From NCBI GenBank assembly GCA_963737075.1, contig CAVTRI010000001.1:1674001-1738000 (forward strand): a stretch of DNA of 64,000 nt. Direction: 5' to 3'. The notes under the pieces were generated by a model, which was given only the letters and a program-made list of their open reading frames with translations, made no database searches and was not told where the DNA came from. Shown here one piece after another: positions 1 through 7,809 of this stretch. The DNA is from CAVTRI01 sp963737075 (GTDB lineage Bacteria > Actinomycetota > Acidimicrobiia > Acidimicrobiales > Palsa-688). Numbering within the stretch: position 1 is the first letter of the stretch; each line of letters begins with the position of its first letter. The position numbers were made by a program, and so were the translations under genes.

Positions 1-134
1 ACGCCGTCTAATTCCACGTGCGAGAGGCCCGAGACGTCGGCTGCTCGCATTGCGGGAAAGCCTTCGGGCAGGCCCTCGATCACCGATCGCAGCGCCAGGA
101 TCTCCGACGGGGCGTTGGTCAGATAGAGGATCAT
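1..134 (-). CDS. cobN: Cobaltochelatase subunit CobN, N-terminal fragment
   Basis: Only the first 44 codons are inside the window; the gene continues past base 1. The ATG at 134-132 overlaps the cobQ stop as ATGA. The peptide begins MILYLTNAPSEILALRSV, which fits the start of CobN, the large subunit that inserts cobalt into hydrogenobyrinic acid a,c-diamide in aerobic cobalamin synthesis. The call rests on this short N-terminal resemblance and on its place as the fifth gene of a cobU-cobS-cobD-cobQ chain with 4-base overlaps. Another cobalamin-pathway protein remains possible. The full length and the metal-binding residues cannot be seen. Confidence 0.6.
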   Translation of the reverse strand, partial: MILYLTNAPSEILALRSVIEGLPEGFPAMRAADVSGLSHVELDG

Positions 135-1618
135 TGGTGGACGAGCTTTTCAACGGCGACTAGATCAAGGTGAGTTTCGAGCAGGTCGGCGATGCGGTCG
201 AAGCGGGCTTCTCGGGCGGCGGCGAACGACATCCCTCCCGGTTCGAAGCGGCGCCCGGCCCGCTCGGCGACGCGCGAGAGAAACGCGGTTCGGAACGCAT
301 CGCCGTCCCACAGCCCGTGCAGGCTGGTGCCCAGCACCCTGCCGTCGGCCGTGGCGTTGCCTTCCGGCTCCGCGCCGTCGAGCATGAGCCACGGGCGGCC
401 GGCGGTCGTGCGCCCATGGTGGATCTGGTAGCCGGCGACGGGCTGGCCGAGCGCGCTCCCTGTGCGCAGACGGGTCACTTTCTGCACGTCGAAGACCGTC
501 GCCGCCGCCAGCAGGCCCAGACCTTCGACCGCCCCCTCCGCCTCCACGCCGTTCGGGTCCTCGATCGACCGGCCCAACATCTGATGGCCGCCGCAGATGC
601 CGACGATGGTGGTGGTACGTGGAAGCGCTTTGATGGCGGCCGCCAGGCCGGTCCGACGCAGCCACGCCAGGTCGGCGACGGTGGCCTTGGTGCCGGGCAG
701 CACCAGCAGGTCGGGCGCGCCGAGGGCTTCTGGACGCTCGACGAGCCGGACGCCCACGTTTGCTTCGACGGCCAAGGCTTCGATGTCGGTGAAATTGGAC
801 ACCCGGGGAAGCCGCACGACCGCGACGTCCAACTGGCCCCCGCCACAGGCCCCGTCGGCGGACGCGGCGAACGCCCGCAGCCCGAGCGAGTCCTCGGCGT
901 CCAGGCCGAGGCCCGGTGTCCACGGCAGCACGCCCAGGGTCGGCACCCCGCAGCGCCGTTCGAGGTCGGCCGGGCCGTCGCCGAGGAGGGCCGGATCTCC
1001 TCTGAACTTGTTGATGATGAACCCTCCGACCCTGGCCCTGAGGTGTTCCGGCAGCAGGGCGACCGTGCCGTAGAGGGAGGCGAACACCCCGCCCCGCTCG
1101 ATGTCCCCCACCACCACCGCGTCCACGCCGGCCCGGTCGGCGAGGCTCAGGTTGACCAGGTCCCCGTCCAGCAGGTTGATCTCGGCCGGGCTGCCGGCTC
1201 CCTCGCACAACACCACGTCGTATCGGCTGCGCAGTCCGGCCAGGTGGTCGAGCACGACGGGAAGCAACTCCGGCTTGCGCCGCTGGTAGCTGCCGGCGTC
1301 GAGGGTCGCCCACGGCTGGCCTTCCACGACGACCTGGCTGGCCCGGTCGCCGGTCGGTTTGAGCAGGATCGGGTTCATGGCCACCTCGGGGTCAACCCCG
1401 GCCGCCTGCGCCTGTGCGGCCTGTGCGCGGCCGATCTCGTGGCCGGAGGGGGTGACGGCGGCGTTGAGGGCCATGTTTTGCGCCTTGAACGGCGCCACCC
1501 GCACGCCGTTGCGGGCCAACAGCCGGCACAGGCCGGTGACCAGCGTGGACTTGCCGGCGTCACTGGTCGTGCCGCACACCATGAGGGCGCCATGCCACTG
1601 CCAGTCCGCCCTGGTCAC
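131..1618 (-). CDS. cobQ: Cobyric acid synthase CobQ (CbiP)
   Basis: A 495-residue glutamine-dependent amidotransferase that amidates carboxyl groups of adenosylcobyrinic acid a,c-diamide to give cobyric acid. The N-terminal half is a dethiobiotin-synthetase-like ATP-binding domain with a CGTTSDAGKST loop at about residues 14-24. The C-terminal half is a class I glutaminase domain with the GICGGHQMLG nucleophile elbow (Cys342) and a late conserved His (SLHGLWD). The start is taken as the GTG at 1618, which overlaps the cobD stop as GTGA; this gives the usual family length. The reading frame stays open far upstream, but that extension only mirrors cobD in another frame. It is probably co-transcribed from the riboswitch-controlled promoter upstream of cobU. 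Confidence 0.95.
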   Translation of the reverse strand: MTRADWQWHGALMVCGTTSDAGKSTLVTGLCRLLARNGVRVAPFKAQNMALNAAVTPSGHEIGRAQAAQAQAAGVDPEVAMNPILLKPTGDRASQVVVEGQPWATLDAGSYQRRKPELLPVVLDHLAGLRSRYDVVLCEGAGSPAEINLLDGDLVNLSLADRAGVDAVVVGDIERGGVFASLYGTVALLPEHLRARVGGFIINKFRGDPALLGDGPADLERRCGVPTLGVLPWTPGLGLDAEDSLGLRAFAASADGACGGGQLDVAVVRLPRVSNFTDIEALAVEANVGVRLVERPEALGAPDLLVLPGTKATVADLAWLRRTGLAAAIKALPRTTTIVGICGGHQMLGRSIEDPNGVEAEGAVEGLGLLAAATVFDVQKVTRLRTGSALGQPVAGYQIHHGRTTAGRPWLMLDGAEPEGNATADGRVLGTSLHGLWDGDAFRTAFLSRVAERAGRRFEPGGMSFAAAREARFDRIADLLETHLDLVAVEKLVHQ

Positions 1619-2502
1619 CGGAATGCCGCCGCGAGGAGAAGGACGGCGAGGGCATCGGTGACGGCTCGGCTCAGCCGGACGGCGCGCCCGATATCCCCCG
1701 GGTTGGCTTGCCGGCCCATCCCGAGGTAGCCCCGGTGCTCCACGCGGCCGCGGTAGGTATTGGTGCCGCCGAGGCGCACTCCGAGCGCGGCGGCGAACGC
1801 CGCCTCTGCCACGCCTGCGTTCGGCGAGGGGTGCGCGGGGGCGTCGTCGCGCACGGCGCGCCACACCTCGGCCGCCGAGCGGGGGCGGGCGCCAGCAACC
1901 AGGGCGGCGGTCGCCCGGGCAGGCACCCAGTTGGCGGCGTCGTCGAGCCGGGCCGACGCCCACCCGAATCGCTCGTACCGGTCGTCGCGGTGACCGACCA
2001 TGGCGTCCAGGGTGTTGATCGCGCGGTAGGCGAGCGCACCCGGAAGTCCGGCGGCCGCCGCCCACAGGGCGGGGGCCACGACGGCGTCCACCGTATTTTC
2101 GGCGACGGACTCCACGACGGCCCGGGTCATCTCTGCGGCGTCCAGTCCGTCGGAATCCCGGCCGACAAGGGCGGACAGGCACGCTCTGGCCCCTTCGATG
2201 TCGCCCCGATCCAAGCGCTCGCCCACCGAGTTGGCGGCGTCGGCGAGCGCCCGGCCGGCGACGCACACGTAGGTGGCCGCCGCCAGCGCCCCCCACTTCC
2301 GGCGCCCGAGCAGCGCTGGGAAGCCGGCCAGGCACAGGCCGAGCGCGGCATGGGCGACCCCGGAAGCACGGCGGTCCGCGTAGGTGACCGCCTCCGCCCG
2401 CTCCATGACACGGCCGAAGACGGCCACCGGGTGCACAGCCGCCGGCGGCTCGCCGAGGATCCGGTCTGCGAGCAGCCCGGCCGCCACCGCCGCTGTCCTC
2501 AC
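1615..2502 (-). CDS. cobD: Adenosylcobinamide-phosphate synthase CobD (CbiB)
   Basis: A 295-residue integral membrane enzyme that attaches aminopropanol (or its phosphate) to adenosylcobyric acid. Family signatures are visible: LLADRILGEPPAAVHPV near the N-terminus, the VVESVAENTVDAVVAP stretch, the AINTLDAMVGH motif, and the late NAGVAEAAFAAALGVRLGG segment. Several alanine- and leucine-rich membrane segments are present. The start is GTG at 2502, which overlaps the cobS stop as GTGA and gives normal length. The stop overlaps the cobQ start in the same way, so translation of the operon is probably coupled throughout. Confidence 0.94.
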   Translation of the reverse strand: MRTAAVAAGLLADRILGEPPAAVHPVAVFGRVMERAEAVTYADRRASGVAHAALGLCLAGFPALLGRRKWGALAAATYVCVAGRALADAANSVGERLDRGDIEGARACLSALVGRDSDGLDAAEMTRAVVESVAENTVDAVVAPALWAAAAGLPGALAYRAINTLDAMVGHRDDRYERFGWASARLDDAANWVPARATAALVAGARPRSAAEVWRAVRDDAPAHPSPNAGVAEAAFAAALGVRLGGTNTYRGRVEHRGYLGMGRQANPGDIGRAVRLSRAVTDALAVLLLAAAFR

Positions 2503-3218
2503 CACTTCGCGGCCGCCACGAGCAGACCTGCGGTCTCGCCCATCACCCCCGCCGCCCCGAGCACGTCGCCGGTGTACCCGCCGAGGCGCCGCCGGGCCAG
2601 CGCCACGGTCCCGCCTGCCGCGGCCGTCGCCGCGAGGAACGCCGCCAGGCCCCGCTTTGGTTTCTGCGACAACAGCAGCCCCGCGGCGGCCGCGAACCCC
2701 GGGGCGAGTGTTTTCGTGTTGCCGGCGAACCCACTCGCCAGGCCTCCTTCGGGCCGGGCGTAGGGCTGGCTGCGCACGGTGAGAGCCATTGCGCTGCGTG
2801 ACAGGCACCACAAGCCGGCCAGCAGCCGCGGAGACGGCCGCAGCGCGCTGAGCGCCGCGAACCGTGCGAGCAGCGTTGCCCCCACGGTGATCACCCCGAA
2901 CGCCCCGACCTGCGGTTCGGCCATCACCGACAGGCGGCGCTCGCGGGGCAGGTGCGCGAGCAGGCCGTCGCCGCAGTCGGCGAGGCCGTCGACGTGCAAC
3001 ATCCCGGTGGCTGCGAGGTCGGCGGCTACCACGATGGCGGCTGCCACCGGAGCCGGCCACGTCTTGTCGAGCCCCCACCACAGGCCGCCGAGTGCCCCGC
3101 CGAGCCCCAATCCCACCGCCGGGAACCACGCGAGCGCGGCCGGCTGGGGCGGTTGCGCCCCGCCGAACGGCGTGAGAAAGGCGAGCGCCGATCGCGCGGC
3201 GTCGCTCCCGCTTGTCAC
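2499..3218 (-). CDS. cobS: Adenosylcobinamide-GDP ribazoletransferase CobS
   Basis: A 239-residue polytopic membrane protein that joins adenosylcobinamide-GDP to alpha-ribazole in the last step of cobalamin assembly. The family signature is clear: ALAFLTPFGG near the start, then GMLHVDGLADCGDGLLAH (acidic metal-binding motif) and RERRLSVMAEPQVGAFG. The rest is alternating hydrophobic membrane segments rich in Ala, Gly and Leu. The start is GTG at 3218, overlapping the cobU stop by 4 bases. A longer reading frame upstream is the cobU region in another frame and was excluded. It lies between cobU, which makes its substrate, and cobD. Confidence 0.94.
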   Translation of the reverse strand: MTSGSDAARSALAFLTPFGGAQPPQPAALAWFPAVGLGLGGALGGLWWGLDKTWPAPVAAAIVVAADLAATGMLHVDGLADCGDGLLAHLPRERRLSVMAEPQVGAFGVITVGATLLARFAALSALRPSPRLLAGLWCLSRSAMALTVRSQPYARPEGGLASGFAGNTKTLAPGFAAAAGLLLSQKPKRGLAAFLAATAAAGGTVALARRRLGGYTGDVLGAAGVMGETAGLLVAAAKW

Positions 3219-3721
3219 CGGCCGGCTCCGGCGCGGTCGAGGCGCAGGACGCGGCCGGCCACGACCAGCAGGACCTCGTCGGAGACCGCGGCCACCGCCT
3301 GATTGAGCGCCCCGAGCACATCGCGAAACGTCCGTCCGATCTCGGTCTCGGGGTGCACCCCGAGACCCACCTCCTCGGACACGACCACCGTGTCGGCATT
3401 GCGGCGCCGGGCGAGCACCTCGCACAGCGCGGCGGTGTCCACCGCGAAGCCGGGCGTGGCCGCCACCCAGGTCCCGAGCGAGTCGACCAGCGCCGCCCCT
3501 TCTGCCCGCTCCAGGCCGCGGGGGAGGTCAGCGCCGCACTCGACGGTCTGCCACGACCCCGGGCGGCGGGCCCGGTGGGCGGCGACACGCGCCGCGAAGT
3601 CTGCGTCCCCGGGGTCGACCACAGCGGTCGCCAGATAGGTCACGGCGGCCGGCGGCGGCATCAGCGACTCTGCGATCTCAGACTTGCCGCTGCGGGCGCC
3701 GCCCAGGACGAGCGTGATCAT
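3215..3721 (-). CDS. cobU: Adenosylcobinamide kinase/guanylyltransferase CobU (CobP)
   Basis: A 168-residue bifunctional cytoplasmic enzyme that phosphorylates adenosylcobinamide and then transfers GMP to it. The Walker A loop GGARSGKSE is at residues 7-15. The HRARRPGSW motif contains His49, equivalent to the His that carries the guanylyl group. An EEVGLGVHPE motif follows at the position of the family's VVSxEVGxG signature. Start ATG at 3721; it is the first gene of the operon, about 60 bases downstream of the cobalamin riboswitch. Length and motif order are typical. Translation is presumably blocked when adenosylcobalamin binds the leader. Confidence 0.95.
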   Translation of the reverse strand: MITLVLGGARSGKSEIAESLMPPPAAVTYLATAVVDPGDADFAARVAAHRARRPGSWQTVECGADLPRGLERAEGAALVDSLGTWVAATPGFAVDTAALCEVLARRRNADTVVVSEEVGLGVHPETEIGRTFRDVLGALNQAVAAVSDEVLLVVAGRVLRLDRAGAGR

Positions 3722-3782
3722 CGCCCGCCACTCATCCTGGTGATTCCACGTCCGCGCGCACCTCCGAGCTTCTCGCCGGGCA

Positions 3783-3925
3783 GGCAGGTCTCCTGGCTCC
3801 CGGATCCACGCCCTCCCGGCCTTCCCGCCCCGAAGGGCCGTGGCCATGGGTGGGAGGTTGCTCCCCGGTGACAGTTGCGGGACAGCCCCGGACTTGCACC
3901 GGGTTCCCTGCGCTGCAGGCCCAAC
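3783..3925 (-). promoter_or_regulatory. Cobalamin riboswitch controlling the cobU operon
   Basis: Read on the minus strand, the leader has the order expected of an adenosylcobalamin riboswitch. First comes GGGAACCCGGTGCAAGTCCG, then the CTGTCCCGCAACTGT core at about 3883-3869. Next is a GGCCACGGCC paired region with GGGAAGG, and finally the B12-box-type GAGCCAGGAGACCTGCCTG at about 3801-3783. The cobU start lies about 60 bases further on. The 5' edge is approximate. The RNA's promoter must lie to the right, at or inside the beginning of the divergent cobO gene. Confidence 0.93.
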
Positions 3926-3941
3926 ACTACTCTCGCCGCGG

Positions 3942-4466
3942 ATGGCGCGCGCCGAGTCGATCGTCCTGCTCAACACCGGCCACGGCAAAGGCAAGTCGTC
4001 GGCGGCCTTCGGCGTGATGGGCCGCGGTTGGGCGCGGGGCTGGCGCGTCGGAGTGGTGCAGTTCGTCAAGGGCGGCAAGTGGCAGACCGGCGAGCGCAAG
4101 CTCGCCGATCACCTCGGCGTCGAGTGGCACACACTGGGAGACGGCTTCACCTGGGAGTCCACCGACCTGGACGAGACGGCTGCCAAGGGCCGTCACGCGT
4201 GGGAGGTCGCCCGCGAGAAGCTGGCGTCAGGGGACTTCGACCTGCTCATCCTCGATGAGATCACCTATGCCGTCAGCTACGGCTGGGTACCCGTGGAGGA
4301 CGTGGTGGCGGGGATTCACGGGCGTTCGCCGAAGACCAACGTGGTGCTCACCGGCCGCAACGCCCACGAGCGCCTGGTCGAGGTGGCGGACACGGTGACC
4401 GAGATGCGCAAGGTCAAACACGCCTACGACCAGGGCATCAAGGCCAAGAAGGGTATCGAGTACTGA
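3942..4466 (+). CDS. cobO: Cob(I)yrinic acid a,c-diamide adenosyltransferase CobO (BtuR)
   Basis: A 174-residue cytoplasmic enzyme that transfers the adenosyl group of ATP to Co(I) corrinoids. The P-loop GHGKGKSSAAFG is at residues 13-24. VVQFVKGGKWQTGE follows, then the LLILDEITYAVSYGWV Walker B-like segment and VVLTGRNAHERLVEVAD, all typical of the CobA/CobO/BtuR family. Start ATG at 3942, giving MARAESIVLLNTGHG. The frame stays open back to 3840, but that extension would translate the antisense of the riboswitch and is not family-like. There is no obvious Shine-Dalgarno sequence, so the mRNA may be leaderless. It is divergent from the cobU operon with almost no intergenic room. Confidence 0.93.
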   Translation: MARAESIVLLNTGHGKGKSSAAFGVMGRGWARGWRVGVVQFVKGGKWQTGERKLADHLGVEWHTLGDGFTWESTDLDETAAKGRHAWEVAREKLASGDFDLLILDEITYAVSYGWVPVEDVVAGIHGRSPKTNVVLTGRNAHERLVEVADTVTEMRKVKHAYDQGIKAKKGIEY

Positions 4467-4473
4467 GAGAAGC

Positions 4474-4797
4474 TCAGGTGCCCGCGGTGTCGGCGATGTC
4501 GAAACGCTCCCATTCGTCGCGAGGCACGAGGTCGCGCGCCGCGGGATGTTTTTCGATATAGCCCCTGACATATGCGCAGAAAGGCTGCACGGAGAGGCTT
4601 TGCTCCCTGGCGTTGTCGAGGGCCTGTCCGACCAGCTGCGACGCCAGCCCCTGGCCTTCGAAGCCGCCCAGGATTTCTGTGTGGGTCAGGGCCATCACGC
4701 CGCGGTGGAGGTGGTAGTCGATGAACCCCGCCAGGGCACCGTCGACGTCGACCTCGTAACGAGACTTGTCCGGATTGTCACGCACGGTTACGGCCAT
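4474..4797 (-). CDS. GNAT-family N-acetyltransferase, small YidJ/CG-type
   Basis: A 107-residue protein of the small plant/bacterial acetyltransferase group (Pfam Acetyltransf_CG type). The N-terminus is DKSRYEVDVDGALAGFIDYHL. The acetyl-CoA loop region reads HTEILGGFEGQGLASQLVGQAL, and the tail VQPFCAYVRGYIEKHPAARDL is the usual C-terminus of this group (the C/Y...IxxHPE-like segment). The substrate is unknown. It converges with cobO (7 bases between stops) and lies 9 bases from the end of the BAAT-type hydrolase start-to-stop unit to its right. The start ATG at 4797 gives full family length. Confidence 0.85.
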   Translation of the reverse strand: MAVTVRDNPDKSRYEVDVDGALAGFIDYHLHRGVMALTHTEILGGFEGQGLASQLVGQALDNAREQSLSVQPFCAYVRGYIEKHPAARDLVPRDEWERFDIADTAGT

Positions 4798-4806
4798 GGA
4801 GACACG

Positions 4807-5985
4807 CTACGGCATGTGGCCGGCCTCATAACAGAACGAAAGCAGGGCCTTCCACGCTTCTTGGGCGGCCCGGGCATTGGCGCCACGTGACCCACCGAGG
4901 TGCATAGGCCGCCCGGTCACAGGGTGGGGCCTCTCGGCTGGGGGCTCTATGCGAGGCAGACCGGGAACCGTGAAGAAGGTGTGCCCCGCGTCTGGAAAGC
5001 AAAGGTGCCGATCATTCGGGTGCGTTGCCGTCCGCAGGGCCATGGCTTCGGCGGCGTAACGGGGGGACGGCCACAATCGGTCGTCGCCCGCTGACAGCAG
5101 CAGCAGCGGGCCTGGGATGCGTTCGACGGGGATCGGCGTGCGAGCCGGGACCGGTTGCTCCCGGAGGGTCCACGCCGCCCCGGGAACGCCGCCGCTGGAG
5201 CCGAGCGCGCCGTGCACCGCGGCCGCCGGTACGACGCCGACGGCGCCAGCAAAGCAATCGGGGTAGTGGGACGCGGCCAGCAACGCCAGTTCACTGCCTC
5301 GAGACACGCCGAGCACCACGGGACGCATCCGGCGACTGCAGGCCTGCTCCAGGGCGGCCGCGGCGCCCACTGCGACCTCGACCGGGACGCGCCGCAAGGT
5401 CCCCGGCAGACCGTCGGGACCGAAGTACGCCACCTCGATGGTGTCGACGCCACGCGAGGCCAAGATGCTGCCGCCGGCACCCCGCGGCCAGCCGCCTCCG
5501 GACCCGCCCAACCACACCATCCCGGCGACCCCGGTCCCAGGAGCGGCCAGCCACAACCGGCCCCGAAAGCCTTCGCCAGTGACCTCCGCGGTGGTCACGC
5601 CCCTCCCCCAACGCGTTCGGGTCCAGCGCACCACCAGAGCTGCTGGGCCGCCCCCCTCGGAAGACAGGTGCGCCCAGGTCGGGATGTCGTGGCCGTGATC
5701 GACCTCCGACGGTCGGGCCGCGGGATCCGCCGACCACCACGGTCCATGGCCGCTGCGATCACCCTGCCAACCGCCAGCCACGGGATCGGCCGACGCTAGA
5801 TCGAGCCGGCCTTCGTGGTCGGCCTCCATCCACGCGCGCGACTCGAACACGCCGGATCGGCCGGACGCGCGGCCGTAGTCGGAGCCGACAAGGACCTCCA
5901 CGCGTTCGCCAGGGGCCAACCCGCCGATGACGAGTCGGCAGGGCTCGTCCATCAACACCCGATCGGCGCGTTCGACCAGCTGCAC
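4807..5985 (-). CDS. Acyl-CoA thioesterase/BAAT-like alpha/beta hydrolase
   Basis: A 392-residue protein. The N-terminal part (about 1-150) resembles the beta-sandwich domain of acyl-CoA thioesterases and bile-acid-CoA:amino acid N-acyltransferases. The C-terminal part is the BAAT_C alpha/beta hydrolase. The nucleophile elbow reads VVLGVSRGSELALL, with Ser in place of the Cys seen in true N-acyltransferases. A DDRLWPS acidic segment and the catalytic His in FPDAGHTFF follow. Family knowledge suggests acyl-CoA or acyl-ester hydrolysis; the substrate is not known. The start is a GTG at 5985 and is uncertain because the frame remains open upstream. Confidence 0.75.
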   Translation of the reverse strand: MQLVERADRVLMDEPCRLVIGGLAPGERVEVLVGSDYGRASGRSGVFESRAWMEADHEGRLDLASADPVAGGWQGDRSGHGPWWSADPAARPSEVDHGHDIPTWAHLSSEGGGPAALVVRWTRTRWGRGVTTAEVTGEGFRGRLWLAAPGTGVAGMVWLGGSGGGWPRGAGGSILASRGVDTIEVAYFGPDGLPGTLRRVPVEVAVGAAAALEQACSRRMRPVVLGVSRGSELALLAASHYPDCFAGAVGVVPAAAVHGALGSSGGVPGAAWTLREQPVPARTPIPVERIPGPLLLLSAGDDRLWPSPRYAAEAMALRTATHPNDRHLCFPDAGHTFFTVPGLPRIEPPAERPHPVTGRPMHLGGSRGANARAAQEAWKALLSFCYEAGHMP

Positions 5986-6091
5986 CGGGCGATCCTCGCA
6001 CGCGACCGACGGATCGGCAGACGGCTTTTAGCGTGTCACGAGCTCGAAGGCGTCGGGCCGATCCGAACGTTCGGCGATTTGGCGCACCCGC

Positions 6092-6460
6092 TCACCCGAA
6101 CCGCACCCGAAACCACACACACTTGCCGCTTTGCTCCATGGTGACACCCCACTGCTCTGACAGCTGCTCGAGGAGCGGCAAGCCGAGGCCACCGTAGTCT
6201 CCTCGGGTTTTGCGCAAGACAGGCGGCTCGGGGTCGTCATCAGTGACTCCGACCCGGAGCGCATCGCTGGCTTGCACGATCGAAACCGTGAAGGTCGCCC
6301 CGCGGGCATGGCGAACGGCATTGCTGGCCAGCTCGCTGAGCATCAGGGTCACCGCTTCTCGATCCAGGCCGCTGTCTGCGGCGGGCAGCACTTCCATGAG
6401 GAAGTGGCGAGCCCCGGCGACACTTGCCGGGCGCGACGGAAACTCACGCGTCCACTGCAT
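6092..6460 (-). CDS. RsbW-like ATP-binding protein (HATPase_c_2 anti-sigma type)
   Basis: A 122-residue single-domain GHKL ATPase like the anti-sigma serine/threonine kinases RsbW and SpoIIAB. The N box reads MLSELASNAVRHA and the later G boxes read VTDDDPEPP and DYGGLGLPLLEQLSEQWG. Such proteins usually bind a sigma factor or an anti-sigma antagonist, but no STAS partner or sigma gene is adjacent, so the target is unknown. ATG at 6460 was chosen; a GTG at 6484 would add eight residues. It is the last chromosomal gene before the tRNA-Val attachment repeat on the left side of the island. Confidence 0.8.
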   Translation of the reverse strand: MQWTREFPSRPASVAGARHFLMEVLPAADSGLDREAVTLMLSELASNAVRHARGATFTVSIVQASDALRVGVTDDDPEPPVLRKTRGDYGGLGLPLLEQLSEQWGVTMEQSGKCVWFRVRFG

Positions 6461-6633
6461 TCTCGGACCGCCGCCTTCGAGCACTCATTCGGAGTACCCA
6501 CGCGGTTGTGAGCTATACGTCGAGTGGCGAAAACTGACACATTTTGGGGGTGACGGGCTGAGCAACCAGACCGTCGTGGGAACTGGCGCCTTGCAGCGCT
6601 TGGTTCGTTTTGCATCCACGACGGCCGCTGCTG

Positions 6634-6680
6634 GGTGGGCGCCACGGGACTCGAACCCATGACCTCAGCCGTGTGAAGGC
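6634..6680 (-). repeat. Left attachment repeat: 3' half of tRNA-Val
   Basis: These 47 bases are identical to 11411-11457, the 3' half of the intact tRNA-Val(CAC), from the anticodon stem through the T arm and acceptor end. To the right of 6680 the match stops abruptly and no 5' half follows. The acceptor end here reads ACCC, whereas the intact copy reads ACCA. This is the pattern left when an element integrates into a tRNA gene and restores it with its own copy. The missing 5' half is found 20 kb away at 26258-26290. Confidence 0.9.
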
Positions 6681-6710
6681 AGAGGTCGCCAGCGCGAAAA
6701 TGCGCTGTGA

Positions 6711-6803
6711 CTACACGACGCCACGGATGTGACGCGTGCTGGTGCGTCGCTCGACGAGCTGGTCCATGGTCAGCAAGCGCGGGATGGTCTCGTTGACAGC
6801 CAC
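6711..6803 (-). pseudogene. Excisionase-type helix-turn-helix remnant
   Basis: A 30-codon frame starts at GTG 6803 behind a strong AAGGAGG Shine-Dalgarno sequence. It reads LLTMDQLVERRTSTRHIRGV, which resembles the first helices of MerR/excisionase HTH_17 proteins, then stops at TAG 6711, about 30 bases from the attachment repeat. A functional protein of this family would continue for some 30 more residues, so this looks truncated. It could also be a tiny intact peptide, but the family resemblance argues for decay. Confidence 0.4.
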
Positions 6804-6989
6804 GAGGGACCTCCTTGCTGGGTTCTCTTCCTTACGGCCCCGCGTCATGCCGATGACGCGCGGTCGCTCTACCTAACGGGGCTGGAACACCGATCTGTCA
6901 CGCGTCCAGGGGCGCCTGGGGTAATTCTTTTCGAGGGGCGATCAATATGACCGCTGTTACAGGCTGGGACCCTCTGGGGCGGGTGGCTG
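6804..6989. other. No gene recognised
   Basis: No convincing coding frame, RNA or repeat is seen here. Short frames on both strands lack family resemblance. The stretch lies between the two excisionase-like remnants and may be residue of a lost integrase region. Confidence 0.4.
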
Positions 6990-7496
6990 CTAGCCGGCAT
7001 CGGGAGTCGCATAAGGGCCCGGCCATGGCGTCCGACTCGGCGTTGCCGCGCCATGACTCGCTGTGGTGCCCCGGGCTGGCGTGGCCGCCGGCCGGGCGGC
7101 GTCGTCAGCCTGAGCTCGCGTCGATCGGTCCGCGAGCTCTGCACTCCACGATCGCATTGTCTCCCGGACTGCCGCGATTTGCTCTGGACTGACTCCGTAG
7201 CGGGAGAACTCTGCGTCGGCGAAGCGGTCGACGCCGGCGAGCGCCTCGGCGAACCACCCGGTCGTGAACCCGGCGTCCACTAGGGCGCACTGCTTGGGGG
7301 AAGAGCGGCATGGTGGTGGCGGGGCGCCGGTCGAGCTGGGCCGCGATCTCGCCCGGTCGAAGCGACGTAGCGGTCTTCTTTGAGGCAAGCCGCGCGGCGT
7401 GTGGCGATCAACCGGCTGACGTGTCGGGAGCTGGGCGAGGTGATCGGCGACCTCGTCGATGCCGAGCAGCTTGGGGAGCGTTGCGGTCGCAGTCAT
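6990..7496 (-). pseudogene. Excisionase-like gene with internal frameshifts
   Basis: The ATG at 7496 follows a good GAGGAG Shine-Dalgarno sequence and begins MTATATLPKLLGIDEVADHL, an HTH_17/excisionase start. Just after this the expected recognition helix and wing (like SRLIATRR...LK..RYV and GEIAAQLDRR) appear in another frame at about 7430-7310. The original frame stays open to 6990 and ends in a stretch (AGFTTGWFAEALAGVDRFAD) that is not recognised. The simplest view is a degraded excisionase/regulator gene, with an unrelated or fused tail. A 168-residue protein could still be made, but its DNA-binding domain would be scrambled. Confidence 0.45.
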
Positions 7497-7548
7497 CGGT
7501 TCTCCTCTTTGGTTCACCTATAGGGCGGGTGGAGCGTCAGCTATCACT

Positions 7549-7576
7549 CAGTAACCGTCGCGTCATAGCGGCTATC
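7549..7576. promoter_or_regulatory. Conserved block upstream of excisionase, element A copy
   Basis: This 28-base stretch matches 22 of 28 positions of 13983-14010 in element B. Both sit between the divergent excisionase-like gene and the relaxase gene, in regions otherwise poorly alignable by eye. The shared core is GTCATA followed by CGGCTA. A candidate operator or part of the transfer or replication origin; the function is inferred only from conservation and position. Confidence 0.4.
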
Positions 7577-7755
7577 TGTTCGCCCCCGAAGCGACTCAGC
7601 CACCCCCACCGGCCACCCTCCGCCTCCGCGCCTCACCCACCCTCCCCCCTTACCTCTCATGACCCTTATTACCCTTCCTTACCGATCACGTAAAATCCTC
7701 ATTTACAAGCACTAATTCCCAAATCTATAAGCCATAATAGGGACAACACGCTTGA

Positions 7756-7769
7756 AACGCCGAAGCGTT
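7756..7769. other. Candidate oriT hairpin, element A copy
   Basis: AACGC-CGAA-GCGTT forms a perfect small hairpin 40 bases before the relaxase remnant's start. It aligns with a stronger hairpin at 14572-14588 in element B. The stems differ in sequence but both stay paired. The preceding stretch (about 7620-7745) is AT-rich and poor in G, as in element B. Confidence 0.45.
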
Positions 7770-7809
7770 GCCGACAGCAGTGAGCGGGCGCCGTGAGGAG
7801 GTGAGTCGG

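Noticed and set aside
3840..3941. Upstream start for cobO, adding 34 residues
   Set aside because: The added stretch would be encoded by the antisense of the cobalamin riboswitch and is not like the family N-terminus; MARAESIVLLNTGHG at 3942 fits.
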